Shown piece after piece: positions 45,611 through 59,280 of a stretch of 64,000 bases of DNA. Location of the stretch: the NCBI GenBank assembly GCA_026874595.1, contig CM049321.1, positions 17,188,479-17,252,478 of the forward strand, written 5' to 3'. The notes beneath the pieces were generated by a model. That model was not told where the DNA came from. It did not search any database and worked only from the letters and a program-made list of their open reading frames with translations. This stretch comes from Sipunculus nudus (lineage: Eukaryota > Annelida > Sipuncula > Golfingiida > Sipunculidae). How positions within the stretch are numbered: the first letter of the stretch is position 1; each line of letters begins with the position of its first letter. The position numbers were made by a program, and so were the translations under genes.

Positions 45611-47640
45611 TGCTTTAATCCTTCACTGAAAGCAAGGTTAATCACATGCAGTGGAAGTGACCACAAAGACAATCCGGTCTGTTTTCGGTGGTAGTCTCTA
45701 CTCAAGTCAGAAAACAGGCAAAATCACTCAAAATGATATGACCATTGAAAATTATATTCTCTTATCACTTATGTCACTTCGAGGATAACTACCTTTAAAT
45801 GAGGTATGGCATAGTGTCACACGGAATGTGGTTTCAGAAAACATTGAGGACAAAGGTGGAGCGAATTCCTTTTATAAATATTAGATTGACTGTAAAATTT
45901 CTGATGCTAAAATATCCAATAAATGAATCAAAATTATTTCAAATAATTTAATCATTATATTTTATTTTTAGTAATAGACACAACTATTAAAGGTTTTTAT
46001 GTTAGAAATACTAACATAAATGCACCTTTTAATGTTTTGCATCTTTAACGCTGCTGTGTTTGTTTTATTTTGCATGTCATAAATATACAGAGAGAAACCT
46101 TCTATACACAATTAAATGTACTATCGTCACTTTCTAAGCCAGCCGTAAATATACAAAGCGCTTAGCTCTAACAATATATTAACTTAAAATTACATCAGGT
46201 ACAGTCATGGACATTATATAATACAAAAGAATATGAACATAGAGATTAACGGGTAAAAGTAAGAGCAAACTAGCATAGTAGGAGCAGTTGGATTTTACTG
46301 CTACAATCAGGGACTAAATGCACCTATAGAGAGGTCCACAGCTCCCGAAAGGGAACGAGGGGTTAAGCCTTAAAACATATGCAGGTTAAGGTAATTTAAA
46401 GAGGTTTAAACTCTCCAACCACACCCCAACCAGTAGCCGCTTAATTACATAGATTATAAAGACGCCATAATGATAGAAGTTTAGATGGTTTCAAACTATA
46501 AGTCTGGAACTAGTTTTCTGCAAGGACCACTTAAGCTTATGACATTAAAATAAGTCTGCAATTTTTTCATCAGGACTATTTTTCTGCTTACCTTTACTTC
46601 AAAGCAACAATTTAAGGTTGAGTCAATGTCAGAGATATACGGAAGCCTATTTAACTTGTCCTTTACCTTCCGACAGTTAAACGTTCAGCATATGGATGTA
46701 GAAACATTTAACGGTCGCACACTGAATGTACCATGTCAGACCAAGGCTATCGATGTGCCTCACCCAATGTGTGGTTTTCACCCTGTCAAATAATAATCAA
46801 CCCATTCCTCTTCATCGGAATCAGTCCAGTGTTGTTATACCCTCTGTCTTCTCCTAGGTTAAGTACCTGTCACTAACGCATCTTATTTAGTACCTTCTCT
46901 TCTGTGCTTATGGTTTCTGAATTTAGTTTCTTTAGCCTCGCACTTGTAACCATTCAATAAGCTGAAAAATTTATAACTGTTGTAATTTTTTATAACTTTT
47001 ATTTGATTAATATAATCGCGATTTAATGATTACTTGGTCGACATCAATGAAATATTCACATTTACATTTACAATGCTCATATAAGCAAAATCAGATAATA
47101 TATAAATGTTTGCAAAATTCGAAACGACTTTCAGCTCGAAAGGTTATAATAGATCATCAGATTGAATCGTAGATGCCTTAGCAATTCACCTCCTATACAT
47201 AACTACACATGTCCGCACTATAGACTGGTAACCAGCGCAATATTATTATTATTATACATGACAAATAGTTAGCCCGAGAATAAAATTCCATTTTATTATA
47301 CTTTTACTTAAAATATGGCATAGGTCTGGATCAAAATATTTACTAGTTCATAATTCATGGCCAAACGCACAATACAAGTCAATATAAGAATTGACTTAGT
47401 AAACTTCCTTGGTTCAGCGAAGTACAGAACTAAAGGTACAGTGTACATTCACAAAATTCATTTGTTACGCCAGACAAACGTCCACACATAACTAGGCATG
47501 GGAAACTCGACTCTTCCCGCTATAAGCCTTGGCAAGTAACCATAAATACAACCAAACTACCAAAAGTCGCAAAAAAAATTATTCCTGACCATATTAAAGT
47601 ATTTATAAATGTTTTGTTTTAAAACCGTATGTTTTCTCCT
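45611..47640. other. Unassigned DNA
   Basis: About 2 kb of AT-rich sequence without a supportable gene, repeat copy or RNA gene. Confidence 0.45.
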
Positions 47641-47654
47641 GCACGCACGCATAC

Positions 47655-47771
<117 letters not shown>

Positions 47772-48229
47772 TATAACTTTCTCTGAGCGCGACCAGTGAC
47801 ACACAACATCGACACGGCGAGAAAGCCAACTATAGTTTTTTTGGTTTTTTTTTTCAAGCTTCTAAACCGACATTTCTTCATCCGTCTACTTTTCCATGTG
47901 CAAGTTTCCACCTCTGGCCACGCGGTCTTGTTATGGAAAACAAACTATGGTTACTAAAGCTCACAGAACCATGATCTGTATGCTATAACGTTATTGCAAA
48001 ACTGTGGTTCGCCACCTAATGACCGTGTTAAATGTCTTCGGATTATTTTGGCGGCCCCCACATGGGTGTAAACAAAACGAACAAGCTACGCTGTGGGATG
48101 GGTGTTTTCTGACTTATAGTATATTTAGGGTTCAATAGCTTATCTTTAATTACAAAACGACAAATATCATTCTAATCACTGAATGACGCAGTTTCTTTGT
48201 TTAACTCTCCTCTATCCTGCTCCTATTTC

Positions 48230-48740
48230 CTTTCAAGGCTGTAATGCTACACCAAATACCTACCAACTATTCTCGGTCGCTTGTTAAACTAATTGCCTTC
48301 ACGAGGAGGGTACAGGTGTCAGTCAGATATCTGCATTCTCAGGAAGGCAGGCCTCCGCCATGTGGGCGATCTTTTGTGTGCGGTACACGCAACCCGTTTT
48401 TTTTTCATTCACTAACTTTCCAATGTTCCAAGGTTTGTTAGTGCATATGTTCCCCAAAAAGTGTATGTTTTCATTTATTCGGCCCAAATTCCCATGTTCA
48501 ATCGATCAAAAGTGACTGGACTTTTGGGAATATTCATGGAAGTCATACCTGGATCCGGATCATCAGCCAGGCCCACACCAACATCTGAACGATTCTTCAC
48601 TGGTTCATTTCCCAGGTGCCCTGAAATTTCATGGGATTCCGTTCATGATTGCTTGAGTTAATGTTGTGAACAATCACACAAACACACACAGGGAAGGAAA
48701 TTAACGCACACCTTCCTGTATAAGGTAATAAGTCGCGAGA
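48230..48740 (+). repeat. Diverged third relative of the segmental-duplication right end
   Basis: Shares TGCATTCTCAG-...-GCAGGCCT-CGCCAT (48,331) with 57,381, TTCATGATTGC/TTCATGATCGC (48,643 and 57,652), and the CACACAAACACACA...GGGAA stretch followed by CTTCCTGT (48,675-48,718 and 57,708-57,752). It is much more diverged than the two recent copies are from each other. Confidence 0.55.
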
Positions 48741-49317
48741 TTAGTTATAATAAGTCACGGGAGCTCCTGATGCATACGTCCTACAATAGGAATACAACAG
48801 GTCTACGGAGGACAATTTGGGGAATTCCATGATAAGTAACTAGGGTTCTCAACCTCTCTTTAGCAAACAATGGTGGCAAGGCGGTACGTCTGGTGTATGT
48901 GTTCTTTTTTCGACTGTTTCCGGGCGCCGATGTCCCTAGCTAAGGTTTGGCAAGGGCTTAAAGTATATAGGCAATAATACCTTAACACCACCTTAATCGA
49001 AAACATGAAATCATATATGTCAAATATGATTCCGTAAAATTAATTTGACATTATGAACGAACATTTTTGCTTTTTTCTTATTACGTATACATTCGTTACT
49101 TTAAAAACGATGAACTATTTTGAATATGAAGAGAAAAGATTAGATCAGGGTGATCAATCACTGTATGAATTTCAAGTACCTTATACTATTTGTGTGTAAA
49201 TTATGTCAGTGTACAAAAAAATGTGTTGAAATAAAATTTCAATATGATGCGGAATATAAAGGTAAAATCACTATGCACCCTTTGTGGATACTTTCATTTA
49301 ATGCAATAAAAATATGC

Positions 49318-49318
<1 letters not shown>

Positions 49319-49374
<56 letters not shown>
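49319..49374. repeat. (TA)n microsatellite
   Basis: About 28 TA units. Confidence 0.95.
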
Positions 49375-49378
<4 letters not shown>

Positions 49379-49740
49379 AATACGGTGATCGACACTGATG
49401 CACTGGTCATTTGAATTACATGTAATTAATAACTAGCTTCTGGACACAAACAGGTTTACTGCGTCATTGGATGAAATCCAGCTGGGATGTATATGGAAGT
49501 TTTGTTTGCTTTATTCTAACATGCGGTCAAACCATCCAAGCACATTCTTGAACAATTCAAACTTCTCAGAAGCAATGATGTTCCTTATACAAATATAGCA
49601 AATGTTAACATTTTTGATACAAACATATATCTTGACTTTGAAATAGTTTAGATGACATGATAATCACTATTGAAGGTGGAGATTAAGACAAATTGTTGTA
49701 AGCCTAGCACGTTGTTTAGTCTTACATTTTTTCAGCCTAA

Positions 49741-50112
49741 AGCCGGTCTCCCTTCTACCGATTTTTTTAACCAGCCGGATAAATCTACAGGTCTCCCCGG
49801 CCGGTGAGTGCCCGCACACCTACCGATTTTTTTTTCCTGCAGATCAACAGCTTTATCCGGTCATTTTGGTCACTTCAAATTTCGTCTCCACGATTGTAAT
49901 TGAGCCAGAAATGATAAAAGGAAGGAAAGGTAGGTTTTAAATAAGCCGATTTTTTTAAGTTCCGTCTTCACATCTACTGAATCTTCCGGCTGGAAAAAAA
50001 AAATTTGATTAAAAAAAATACCGGCAGAACCTAACATCAACCGATTCTGTCGATATTTTCAGCCGGCAAAAAATCAATAGAAAAAAATAAAACGGTAAAT
50101 GTGAGGCAGGCT
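49741..50112. mobile_element. Harbinger-type MITE
   Basis: The left end, AGCCGGTCTCCCTTCTACCG, matches the reverse complement of the right end (AGCCTGCCTCACATTTACCG) at 15 of 20 positions, and both ends continue into TTTTTT and AGCCGG-rich DNA. TAA immediately flanks both sides (49,738-49,740 and 50,113-50,115), the three-base TWA target duplication typical of PIF/Harbinger. The element is 372 bp and non-coding. TACCGATTTTTTT recurs inside. Confidence 0.75.
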
Positions 50113-50115
50113 TAA

Positions 50116-53100
50116 CACGGTGGTCTCCTCAGTGGGAGGGGCAATGCGGGCTAACCGATGAGCTTTGCCTCATTTACAACCGTTATTCACCCACCTGGGT
50201 TTAATAGGCCGGTTGCTGCATCCCCGTGGTAAAACAAGGAGTTAATAACAAATGAGGTTTCAACTCTAAGAAGTGCTGCCTAGTCTTGAGTGTCAGTCGT
50301 GCGCTAATTGCAATTAAGACCTGATAAGCCCATTAACCCTATCGTGCGCCTTTTGTACCGCGGCGTCAGGGGCAACGGCGGCTCAGCCTTTGATATAGCA
50401 AGGCTGTTGGATGTTAAAACGCAGTCCTCTGATGCCTGTCAAGCCGAGAGCGATATATCCCGTAACTGAGCAGTAAATCACTGGAATAACATTGACCAGA
50501 CATATAATGCGCAGACCGTTTGTTGTATTAAGATTTATGCGCAACATACATATTTAGAGAGGTATCATGTTGAGTAATCACAGGAGCGATCTTGGGATAG
50601 ATGCGGTCACTCTCTATCAATATCTGCCGTGATACATGACGGACGACTGATAAATGTTAACCGTATTTTCCTTGAATAATTTCGAAATTCACTAAGTTCC
50701 CATCAGTCTACACACTTCCGACAGGTATTAATAATTAGGCTTTTATACTATTCCATGGATAAGAAAATGTTATGACAACATGTACGGATAACTTTTATTT
50801 TCATTGATAGCTGTGAGCCATCGCGCCCTCTGCGTCACTTGTGTCGTTATTCTCGTATTATCACTCACATTTACCGTAGCCAACGATAGCTCGGGCGTCT
50901 TCAGCGACGATGGTTTACATACAATCGCACGCCACACGATGTTTATATGATAATATACTGTGTAAACTTACGACTGTCCAATTTTACATTAAATACTCTA
51001 GGAGAAACTAACTTAACGCTTGGGGTCTCCGGGAATTAACGAGCAGTTCTGAAGTCACGCCGAAGGGGGGGGGGGGGGTGTCGTTCTCACGCTGTATCAA
51101 TTAGCGCAGACCTTAACAGAGGCATCTCTCTGTGCCCTCAAGCAGCCAGTTTTATGACCCTCGTCAGCAAAATTCGACACTCTATTTGTTTTAAACACCC
51201 TAGGTAAAGTATGCTAAAAAAGAATTCCAGCCTCACCCAGCTGTTTTGACAAACAGCACAAATAGAAATTTACATTGCATGCTTAGATCTACACAGTGAT
51301 ATTTTTAAAATGTATAAACATTTAAATGCACAACTGATAAAAAAAAACTTATGTAAGATGAAGGATCATATTAAAATCCAGCAAAGATTATATGCCGAGA
51401 CTTTATACATGGAAATCATCATCTAAAAGGTTTTTATACTTGTTCAAAACGTTTCACATAAGTGGAGCTTCTTAACTCACCGCATGGGAAGTAAATTCAT
51501 AAAATGCAAGCTCTGTACAAAAAAAAAACGAACTTGATTTAAACCTCCTGTCATTTCTTTACATAAATTTTTACTTTTTTTTTTTAAATTTTATATGATA
51601 GCAAGATTAGTTGTTAGCTTGGCCTTTATTCAACTTATATTAAAGGTCTGGCTCTGAGGTCCAATTAGGTCCGATTTAGCTTATTGACTTCGTGATACCC
51701 CGAGAAATTGCTTATAATAACTGTGCGAGAATCAGGTGTTAATATCCTCTCCATTGTATGACCAGTCTAGGTTCACCAGCTTGAACACAATTACTGTTTA
51801 AGGAGTATCAAAACATTTTTCTCAGGCATAAAAAAGGACTATTCCGGACATTTAGTTTAAAAACGAGCCATGAAAAAGATACCACTTTACTTAGGTTGTC
51901 CGTTTGTTTATATACATGTGCTGATAACATGGGGGGAGGGGGGGTGTTAAAATGGTTACTGATCGTAATCCGACAAGTCCAACAAGGACATCTGACGGCA
52001 AATCCGGCAAACCAAGAATTTGCAAATAACAAAAGATATATTTGAGCGTTTTTTCACATGCTATCACTGACAGCAACTACTTACCTGCACAAGACCTTCC
52101 TACAAAAAGTCATATGAATTTTCTGTTTGTCTACAAGGGCGCGTGTGTCATTGTTACTCCCAGTCCAGGAGCATTATGCATCTTTTCTCGGTAAGAGTCA
52201 CCCACAGTTGATAAATTATGTACCAAGAGTTACAGAAATCATATAAATTCGAGAGTACAGGCAGTTGAATAGCGGGCGTTAGGCCTTTCAAAGTAACACA
52301 ACTCGGAACATGTCTGCTAATGAAATTTAAACATCCCAAGTCCATTGGTACGATTTGTGCCTTTTGTATCAGACGAATTGCGCACCAGGGACAGAGGAAA
52401 GCCACAGCACCCACACCCAAGAGGCCGAAACGGCCGACCAGACACCGGCATCCGCAGCGGTTTTGGCTTGTCTTTGATTGATTATTGTGTCTTGATCTTG
52501 TCTTGGCTTGTCTTCAGGGCTACCGGGGACATGCATTATCCTTAGTGTCTTGGCTAGTGTTGGTCTAGGTGAAAACTTACCTTAAATTGTCTGATTGTCC
52601 GCTGTAACTGTAGTCTGTGGTAATTTAACCTTTTATTTTGATTGCAAACGGGAAACGTTTTTAACCCTTAAAAAATATGTTAAGGGTTAAAAGGGCCGTC
52701 TTGTCTTATGTCTTCTGTATTACATCCTCCGGCTGAGTAACATTTTAGCCCAATCTTGGTCTTGGTCGGCTTATTTTCAAGCTTTTAAATGTCAAATATT
52801 GCACATATTTTTTTTTAAATTATACATCATGAGGTAAATATTAGTTTTAGATTTACCAAGGAATAGCCTGACACGGGGGTACCCTGATCCCTTTACAGGG
52901 GCAGAAGATCGCTGGCATATGAAAGGTGCGCATGCGCATTAGAAGTATGACGGCATCCTGTTAATTTGAATCAATGAACATCCCAGGGATAGATGAAAAT
53001 GACATTTTGATTTGGAACACATTTCATTAACGGAACTTAAAATTCAATCATATTCCTTATACATATTCTAATGTTATCTGAAGGAGGAAAAAAACACTTT

Positions 53101-53665
53101 GATTACAAGGCCGCCAATAAGAAGATCAAGGGACCCTAATTTTGGATGACTATATCATTTCTAGTTTGACGATAACACATTGTGGTGTGATCAGTTTTTA
53201 AAGTAACTAGTGTGTTCTTCCAAGGACAGTCTGATAAAACCTGTGAGAATGATAAAATAAATAGAATAATCATTAAAATTCATTTCAATAACCCAAGGTA
53301 AAACCAAATTCAGATTACCATCAGAAGAAAACGTATCACTTAATTATTACGAAAAATGCCATTAAAGCCCCGCTAAAGTTTAAAACTTTACAGTTGAGTT
53401 TTAGAACTTTTAGTAGTGGAAATTCTGGAAACAAGATGTCGTTAATTAAGATGTTTCCAAAGGGAGTTGATCTTCATTCATTGGACTGGAAAATGTTGCT
53501 TTGATGTCAGGATTTATGTTTTCAAATAGAACGCTTATTAATTAACGCTTTTGACTGATAATGAAAGTATAATGTTTCCTTATAAGGAAGCGCGGGTACG
53601 AGCGCTGGTTTGCCTACAGATGTCGAATAATGCTCATTAATTTTGTAAAACCAGAAAATAAACCA
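50116..53665. other. Unassigned DNA with a GC-richer block
   Basis: No gene supported. The part at about 50,120-50,480 is richer in GC, non-repetitive, and contains a palindromic homeodomain-type site TAATTGCAATTA (50,308-50,319) followed by a GATA-type TGATAAG (50,326). It could be a regulatory element, which cannot be shown here. A G run lies at about 51,065-51,078. Confidence 0.4.
52659..52692. repeat. Perfect 12-bp inverted repeat
   Basis: TTTTAACCCTTA pairs exactly with TAAGGGTTAAAA around a 10-base loop. No U-tract-type terminator role applies in this eukaryotic context. Confidence 0.85.
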
Positions 53666-54599
53666 CCTAGGTTTGGTTTAGCGGTGTCTTAGCACACGAT
53701 AAAATATAGTCGACCCTTGAAATGATAAATTGTCTCGAGTTAATCTGTCCACGGTAAAGGACACGGCAAAATTCAAGGAGACTGTATTTTTATTATACCG
53801 TCTTTGATTCAGTGCTAATGGTAGCCCTGCACACAAGATATTTTATTAATAGGTGTAACTTTTCTACCTGCATACCTACCTATACCCTTCATGCTGACAT
53901 ATGAGGCCAAATTAATTTTCTGCGGATCACCTATCTCGTGACAATTATGTTTTTGTGTGCGTGGTCAAATTCTTCCGGTATCAACTTACCACATTTGACG
54001 AGATGTCGATTACAAGTACCAATTGGCCGGTTTCCTCATGTTTTCTGACATACATGTAATGTGTATTTCCAAGAAGACGTCTGTAACATCTGATATGTGT
54101 CAATTGCGGTGAGATCGTGGTAAGAATTTTGGTTAGAATTCGGTATTTATGTTCCTAGTATTATTATAACAATATGCTGCCAATTAGGATGTCTTCACAC
54201 CTATTATGTTTTTTTTTATGCAAAGTTTGTTTTGAAGTCAAGACGTCAAGTGAAGGAGTCAAGATTTTTCTCAGTGGGATGCATAACATTAAATTAAACG
54301 TTGTTCATTGAGTGACCATTATTATAATTTGGAGCCGTGGTGTAAAAAATGCGGATTGTGCCGAAAGTATGGCCATGTAACGATCAGTCTCAGTGCCGGA
54401 TTAACGTACAAAAGGGGCCCCCAAATGATAGCATCTGATAAAATAGGAATAAAACGTTATCCCTTTTTTGTCTGCTTAAAAAAAGTTGCATTCCAATATC
54501 TGACATATATCACATAAATTCATCTTAGAGTTTTTGTAAAAAAAAGTATAAAAAGCCCAGATCCAACGGTGCATAGGTTCTCTGTTTTCTTTTATAACC

Positions 54600-54795
54600 A
54601 CATTTAAAAATTATGAGATATTACACTCTGGACCAATGAAGACTAGAATAATCCAAATAGTTCACTATCTATATATTAAAGTAATTAGAAAAAAAATAAA
54701 CGCTGCTGCAATTTAACGACATCCGATGTTTACATTATTGTCCTATTTAAGCCTGTCATCCAAAACTCTCCCTAATTATTTATAATTGTTCGTCA
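54600..54795 (-). pseudogene. LINE fragment (second, non-coding copy) in duplication A
   Basis: The stretch with CTGCTGCAATTTAACG...CTATTTAAGCCTGTCA...CTAAAACTCTCC-like words is a diverged copy of 55,430-55,620, so copy A contains two partial copies of the same LINE end in the same orientation. No open frame survives. Confidence 0.6.
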
Positions 54796-55324
54796 TAACT
54801 ACTTGTTTAAAACATATTGGCAAAATGGTCAAAAATGACAGTCAATCTTAATCAAAATAAGAAACGCGTGAATCTCAAATTCAACACATTTTCAATCATG
54901 TATCTCCATTCACGTGTTTTCCTGGGGTTGTTCCTGATGTTTTATCGGTACCGTCGGATGCCCTTTTATCGGTACTTTGATATATGATATATGAAAATCT
55001 AACAGGAAGTCAAAAATATAAACAATGCAAACCACCAGTTTAATGATAACCTGAGGCTATGTCCGTGGCGAAAACAGCCATTATTTAATCGGCATCAGAT
55101 CGGGTTATTGCTGGACGACCAGTATTCATGAATATTGGCGGTGAATAAGCATTATAATAAAAACGGCGATCCCATTGTGATATGTCTAAGCATTAGACAA
55201 TTTAATGCCTTTGGACAAATGAATTTGAAAGCCTTGTTGTTCTGATTTAAGAGACAGCAACCTCCAGCCAGACAATATAATCACCGAGCAAGCTTCAACC
55301 ATTCTTTTCATCATATCCATCACT

Positions 55325-55620
55325 TTATTTTAATGCAAGGTATTTATGTCCAATAACCTTTTCTGATATTTTTCTTGTCCGTTCAATTTCCTTTTTGCTC
55401 TTAGTTGTCAGGTTCCCCCATCCAAAAATCAAGGCATCAGATATTACGCTTTGGACAACTAAAGACTTGAATAATCTAAACAATTCACTTTCTATATTAA
55501 AAAAATGATTCCGGACAAATTTTAACGCTGCTGCAATTTTTCGGCATCCTTTGTTTATATTAGTGTCCAATTTAAGCCTGTCACCTAAAACTCTCCCTAA
55601 TTATTTATCCTGTTGTGCAA
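55325..55620 (-). pseudogene. Antisense LINE reverse transcriptase fragment, duplication A
   Basis: The minus frame 55,325-55,570 encodes 81 residues. These include L-F-K-S-L-V-V-Q-S-V-I-S-D-A-L-I-F-G-W-G-N-L-T and then K-E-I-E-R-T-R-K-I-S-E-K-V-I-G, which matches the thumb/C-terminal part of non-LTR reverse transcriptases (a W-x-G-N-L-T segment followed by a basic helix). No YxDD box is included. Sense orientation is opposite to the other LINEs in the window. The fragment is in both duplication copies, so it predates the duplication. Confidence 0.6.
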
Positions 55621-57816
55621 TTTCTTACATATTTTCCATGACCACCATATTCCTTCCTTATACCACAACAGCTGTCTCATAAAATAACAACCCTGGAGTC
55701 CATTAAGCCATTCCTGTTTTCTTTAGATGGCAGAAAAAAAAGAATGTTTTCCAGGCAGTATCAGCTTCGAAAGGTTGGTGGCTTTTACTGCATTAACAAG
55801 CTCCCTGACACCTAATTCTTTAAAGCATAACATTTCTTTTGTCTTTTATGAGGAGTCGATTGACCGGCTTAGGCAAATTCTGAATACAATGCTTTGTATG
55901 CATAAAAAGAGAAAAATTGTAAAGATTACTTGATTTGGTCTGATGTTTTACATTGTACTTTCCCCAAAAAAATGCATCTAGAGGTTCTTTTTTTGCCTGT
56001 CAAGGACAGGATGCCGATTGCCGGTCAAACTGCAAATTAGTTTTTGTGTCTGAGAATTCTCTCATGCAAGAACCGGCCATTTTTTAAAAACTGAAAGCTT
56101 TTAGCATTTTTTGCAGTTGTTTTTACTCGCTACACGGTAATAGTGCAAATGCTTGAATGTTGGAACCGAAATGTTGACATATAATTTACGATGATTCATT
56201 GTAGCAATTGGACACATGCAAAATCCTAAATGTTGTCAACATGAGATGCATCACTCAAAGGAAATTGAGAAAAATATTACAAAATTATAAAATTAAGAAT
56301 TATCTCGAATGATGTATTTTCCGTCGTCTTACAAGTGAAGGAGGGATGTACTTTCTCCAGCTGTTAACAAACAGGCAAGATAACATGTATCCCTGTTGCC
56401 CCCTGAAACAAGTCCCAACAATACGTGTTACCATGGACCAGCCAGATCTGGACTTATTTTCTTGCTTCTGAAGATACAGCAGTTTTGTCCTTTACTCACC
56501 CAGCAAAAAAAAAAAAAAAAAAAAAAAAAGAAAACACACATGAAAGGCTGAATGGGACAAGATATGTATAATTGTCAAATTCCATCCCTCGCTCTTAGTG
56601 TATAGGTAATATTAACACGTTAATTAACCTTCACCGTGTAGTGAGGTATAATTTCATGTTCCCTTTGGTTGGTTTATATGAAACCAACATTACGAAAGGC
56701 ATTTTGTACAGATTTTGATGAAATGTTTGCAGGGTACGGACCATGGAATAGGATCCATGATGGTTTATGTAGTTTACGCAATCTAGTTATCGTATATGTT
56801 TACAAGAAGTCACGCAGAACTAATTATTAAAAAAAAACTAATAATTAACCATAATTACTCTTCATGGTAACTCCTAATATTGACAATTAAAGGCCGAGGT
56901 TGACTATCCCAGTATCCCCACTACCAAAAAGTCATTTTATTTCAAATGTTAAAATTCTGTACTCATAATCTTTATGATCTGTTCATGAAAGAGAAAATAA
57001 TTTTTTTCGGATGTGTGGAAAACTGCCTTGGATGAAAACATATGTCTGTTTAATCATAAACATTCAATTTGTGATGAAAAAGGCCATAAATGGTAATGAA
57101 GACGTCATGAATAATACAACTGCTGAAGGCGTGAGAACCCTGGATACAGTAAGGTTCTGAAGCTAAGTTACACGAGAAGCAGCCACACCCTAGCGAATCA
57201 TAAGAAACCTACGCAGTGATTACCGCAGTCTACAGCAATATACTTTTGGTGTGTGGTTGTATAATTATATATTATATTCGCATCTAAATTTTATTATGAA
57301 ATATTTAAATTCAGATTATTAGTAATGAGAAATATTATAGCGAAGCTGCATACATACTATTCCTGGATATAAACTAGAAATATGCATTCTCAGAGATGCA
57401 GGCCTACGCCATTGTGGTGGGCCTAAATGTTGGATGCTCAGCAAAACGTGTTTGCATACTCTTATTCGGACCATACTCGTAGGTTTATTCGTGCAGGAGT
57501 TTACCCAACCGGTGTTTGCATTCACCTATTTGTCCCCTGTTCCCGGGTCCATTCGTGCATTAATAAACGTACATTTGTGAATATTTCTGGGTCATGAGGC
57601 GGATCACCAAAATCACATCGTTTCTCCCTTATATAAAATGTAATAAGATTATGTTCATGATCGCATCAATTATGTTGTCAGTATACACACTCACAAACAT
57701 ACATCCACACAAACACACAAACACGAACGGGAATGAACGCATATCTTCCTGTCGGAGGTAGTAACGTATCAATTTTCCTGTATTAGGTGAGTGTTTACTT
57801 GTTCTATACTCACAGA

Positions 57817-57820
<4 letters not shown>

Positions 57821-57869
<49 letters not shown>
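57821..57869. repeat. (TA)n microsatellite at the end of duplication A
   Basis: About 24 TA units. The duplicate also ends at a (TA)n (63,497-63,518), so the breakpoint lies in or at the microsatellite. Confidence 0.95.
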
Positions 57870-57872
<3 letters not shown>

Positions 57873-58639
57873 CACCTGCACCGCATTTTGAGTAAACGCG
57901 ATACATATAATTATAGTTGAACGTAGTGGGCTGGTAATAGAATACTCTTCTTTTATCGCTTGTTTCTTTCCATCACTGTTTAGTTTTCCGAAATGTCAGT
58001 GTATTGTTATTTCAAAATGCTACATTGACGAAAAATAATTCACATGAATATCAGGTTTGTAATTTAATTATATCTGAAAAATCACACAAACTTCTTAGGC
58101 AATTCCTTTCACAAAGTCGTTTTCTTATGTAATGTTATACAATCGGATTTTGACGTACGTGACCTACATCTATTTTTTTTTTGCTTTCCAGGGCATGTCT
58201 TCTGTTCAATTAAACACAATTAGTGGAGATAATAGGATGGCTGTCCCTGGCTTCACACAAACTGGATATCGTTAGACTGTATGTCGTGCATGAATAATGA
58301 TCCTTTGATCCTTTTAGAAATACCAGTTAATGGAAATTATTCATATTAAACTTTTTTTTAAATGAATGAATCAGATCGAAGGCGCTTGGTAGAAACTAAG
58401 GTACACACATATCCAAATACGTGTAAAATGACTTTTTTACCCTAATTTTACAAATAAGAATATGGCCTCATAATGACTCTTCAGGTAATAAGTGCATAAA
58501 ACGTTACATGCACAAAACACATCCGTTCTCCTTTAGAACCCAAAGTTTTCCGAAATTCCAAATCGCATGACTCATATAGAGTGATGACTACCTCTTGTTG
58601 GATATAAATAATTTACAAGTAATAAAAAAATCAACAGAA
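57870..58639. other. Single-copy spacer between duplications
   Basis: No gene seen. This sequence is not found again in the window. Confidence 0.5.
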
Positions 58640-59280
58640 ACTGACAACAAGCTACTCATGAACGTCAATGGGACCTGACGGCAAGCTACTCATGAACGTC
58701 AATAAGGTCCTGACAATAAGCTACTCATGAACGTCAATAGGACCTGACGGCAAGCCACTCATGAACGTCAATAGGGTCCTGACGATAAGCTACTCATGAA
58801 CGTCAATAGGACCTGACGGCAAGCCACTCATGAACGTCAATAGGGCCTGACGGCAAGCCACTCGTGAACGGCGATAGGTCCTAACGGCATGCCACTCATG
58901 AACGTCAATAGGACCTGACGGTATGCCACTCATGAACGTCAATAGGACCTGACGACAAGCTACTCATGAACGTCAATAGGACCTGACGACAAGCTACTCT
59001 GAACGTCAATAGGACCTGACGACAAGCTACTCATGAACGTCAATAGGACCTGACGACAAACTACTCATGAACGTCAATAGGACCTGACGGCAAGCTACTC
59101 ATGAACGTCAATAGGTCCTGACGACAAGCTACTTATGAACGTCAATAGGACCTGACGACAAGCTCTTCATGAACGTTAATAAGACCTGGAGACAAAATAC
59201 TCACGAACATAAATAGCTACTCATGAACATGAAATAGAATTTAGGGGAAGCTACTCATGAACGTCATTAGGTCCTGGAAT
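58640..59280 (+). repeat. Minisatellite, 34-bp period
   Basis: Unit approximates GACCTGACGACAAGCTACTC followed by ATGAACGTCAATAG. About 16 well-matched units run to about 59,190, then two or three degenerate ones. Variants (GACGACAAG, GACGGCAAG, GACGATAAG, CTAC/CCAC) show higher-order alternation in the first third. No unique spacers lie between the units. Confidence 0.95.

Larger units (their letters stand above)
53666..57820 (+). repeat. Segmental duplication, copy A
   Basis: This roughly 4.15 kb segment recurs at 59,347-63,496 in the same orientation with a nearly constant offset of about 5,680. Differences are scattered substitutions, small indels (for example 7 bases near 54,090) and homopolymer length (A run at about 56,506-56,529). 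It begins at CCTAGGTTTGG and ends at a (TA)n tract. Short frames conserved in both copies (54,308-54,517 and 55,727-55,933) show no recognised domain. Confidence 0.95.

Noticed and set aside
52659-52692. Intrinsic transcription terminator
   Set aside because: A hairpin is present, but this is eukaryotic DNA with no upstream gene and no T-run in the right place.
54308-54517. Cysteine-containing small protein also present at 59,996-60,184
   Set aside because: It is conserved only because it lies in the recent duplication; no domain, and the C-terminal frame differs between copies.
55727-55933. Small protein also present at 61,410-61,604
   Set aside because: Same reason: duplicated DNA, no recognised domain, different C-terminal ends.
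58640-59280. CRISPR-like array of 34-bp repeats
   Set aside because: Repeats are directly adjacent with no unique spacers, and the context is eukaryotic. It is a minisatellite.
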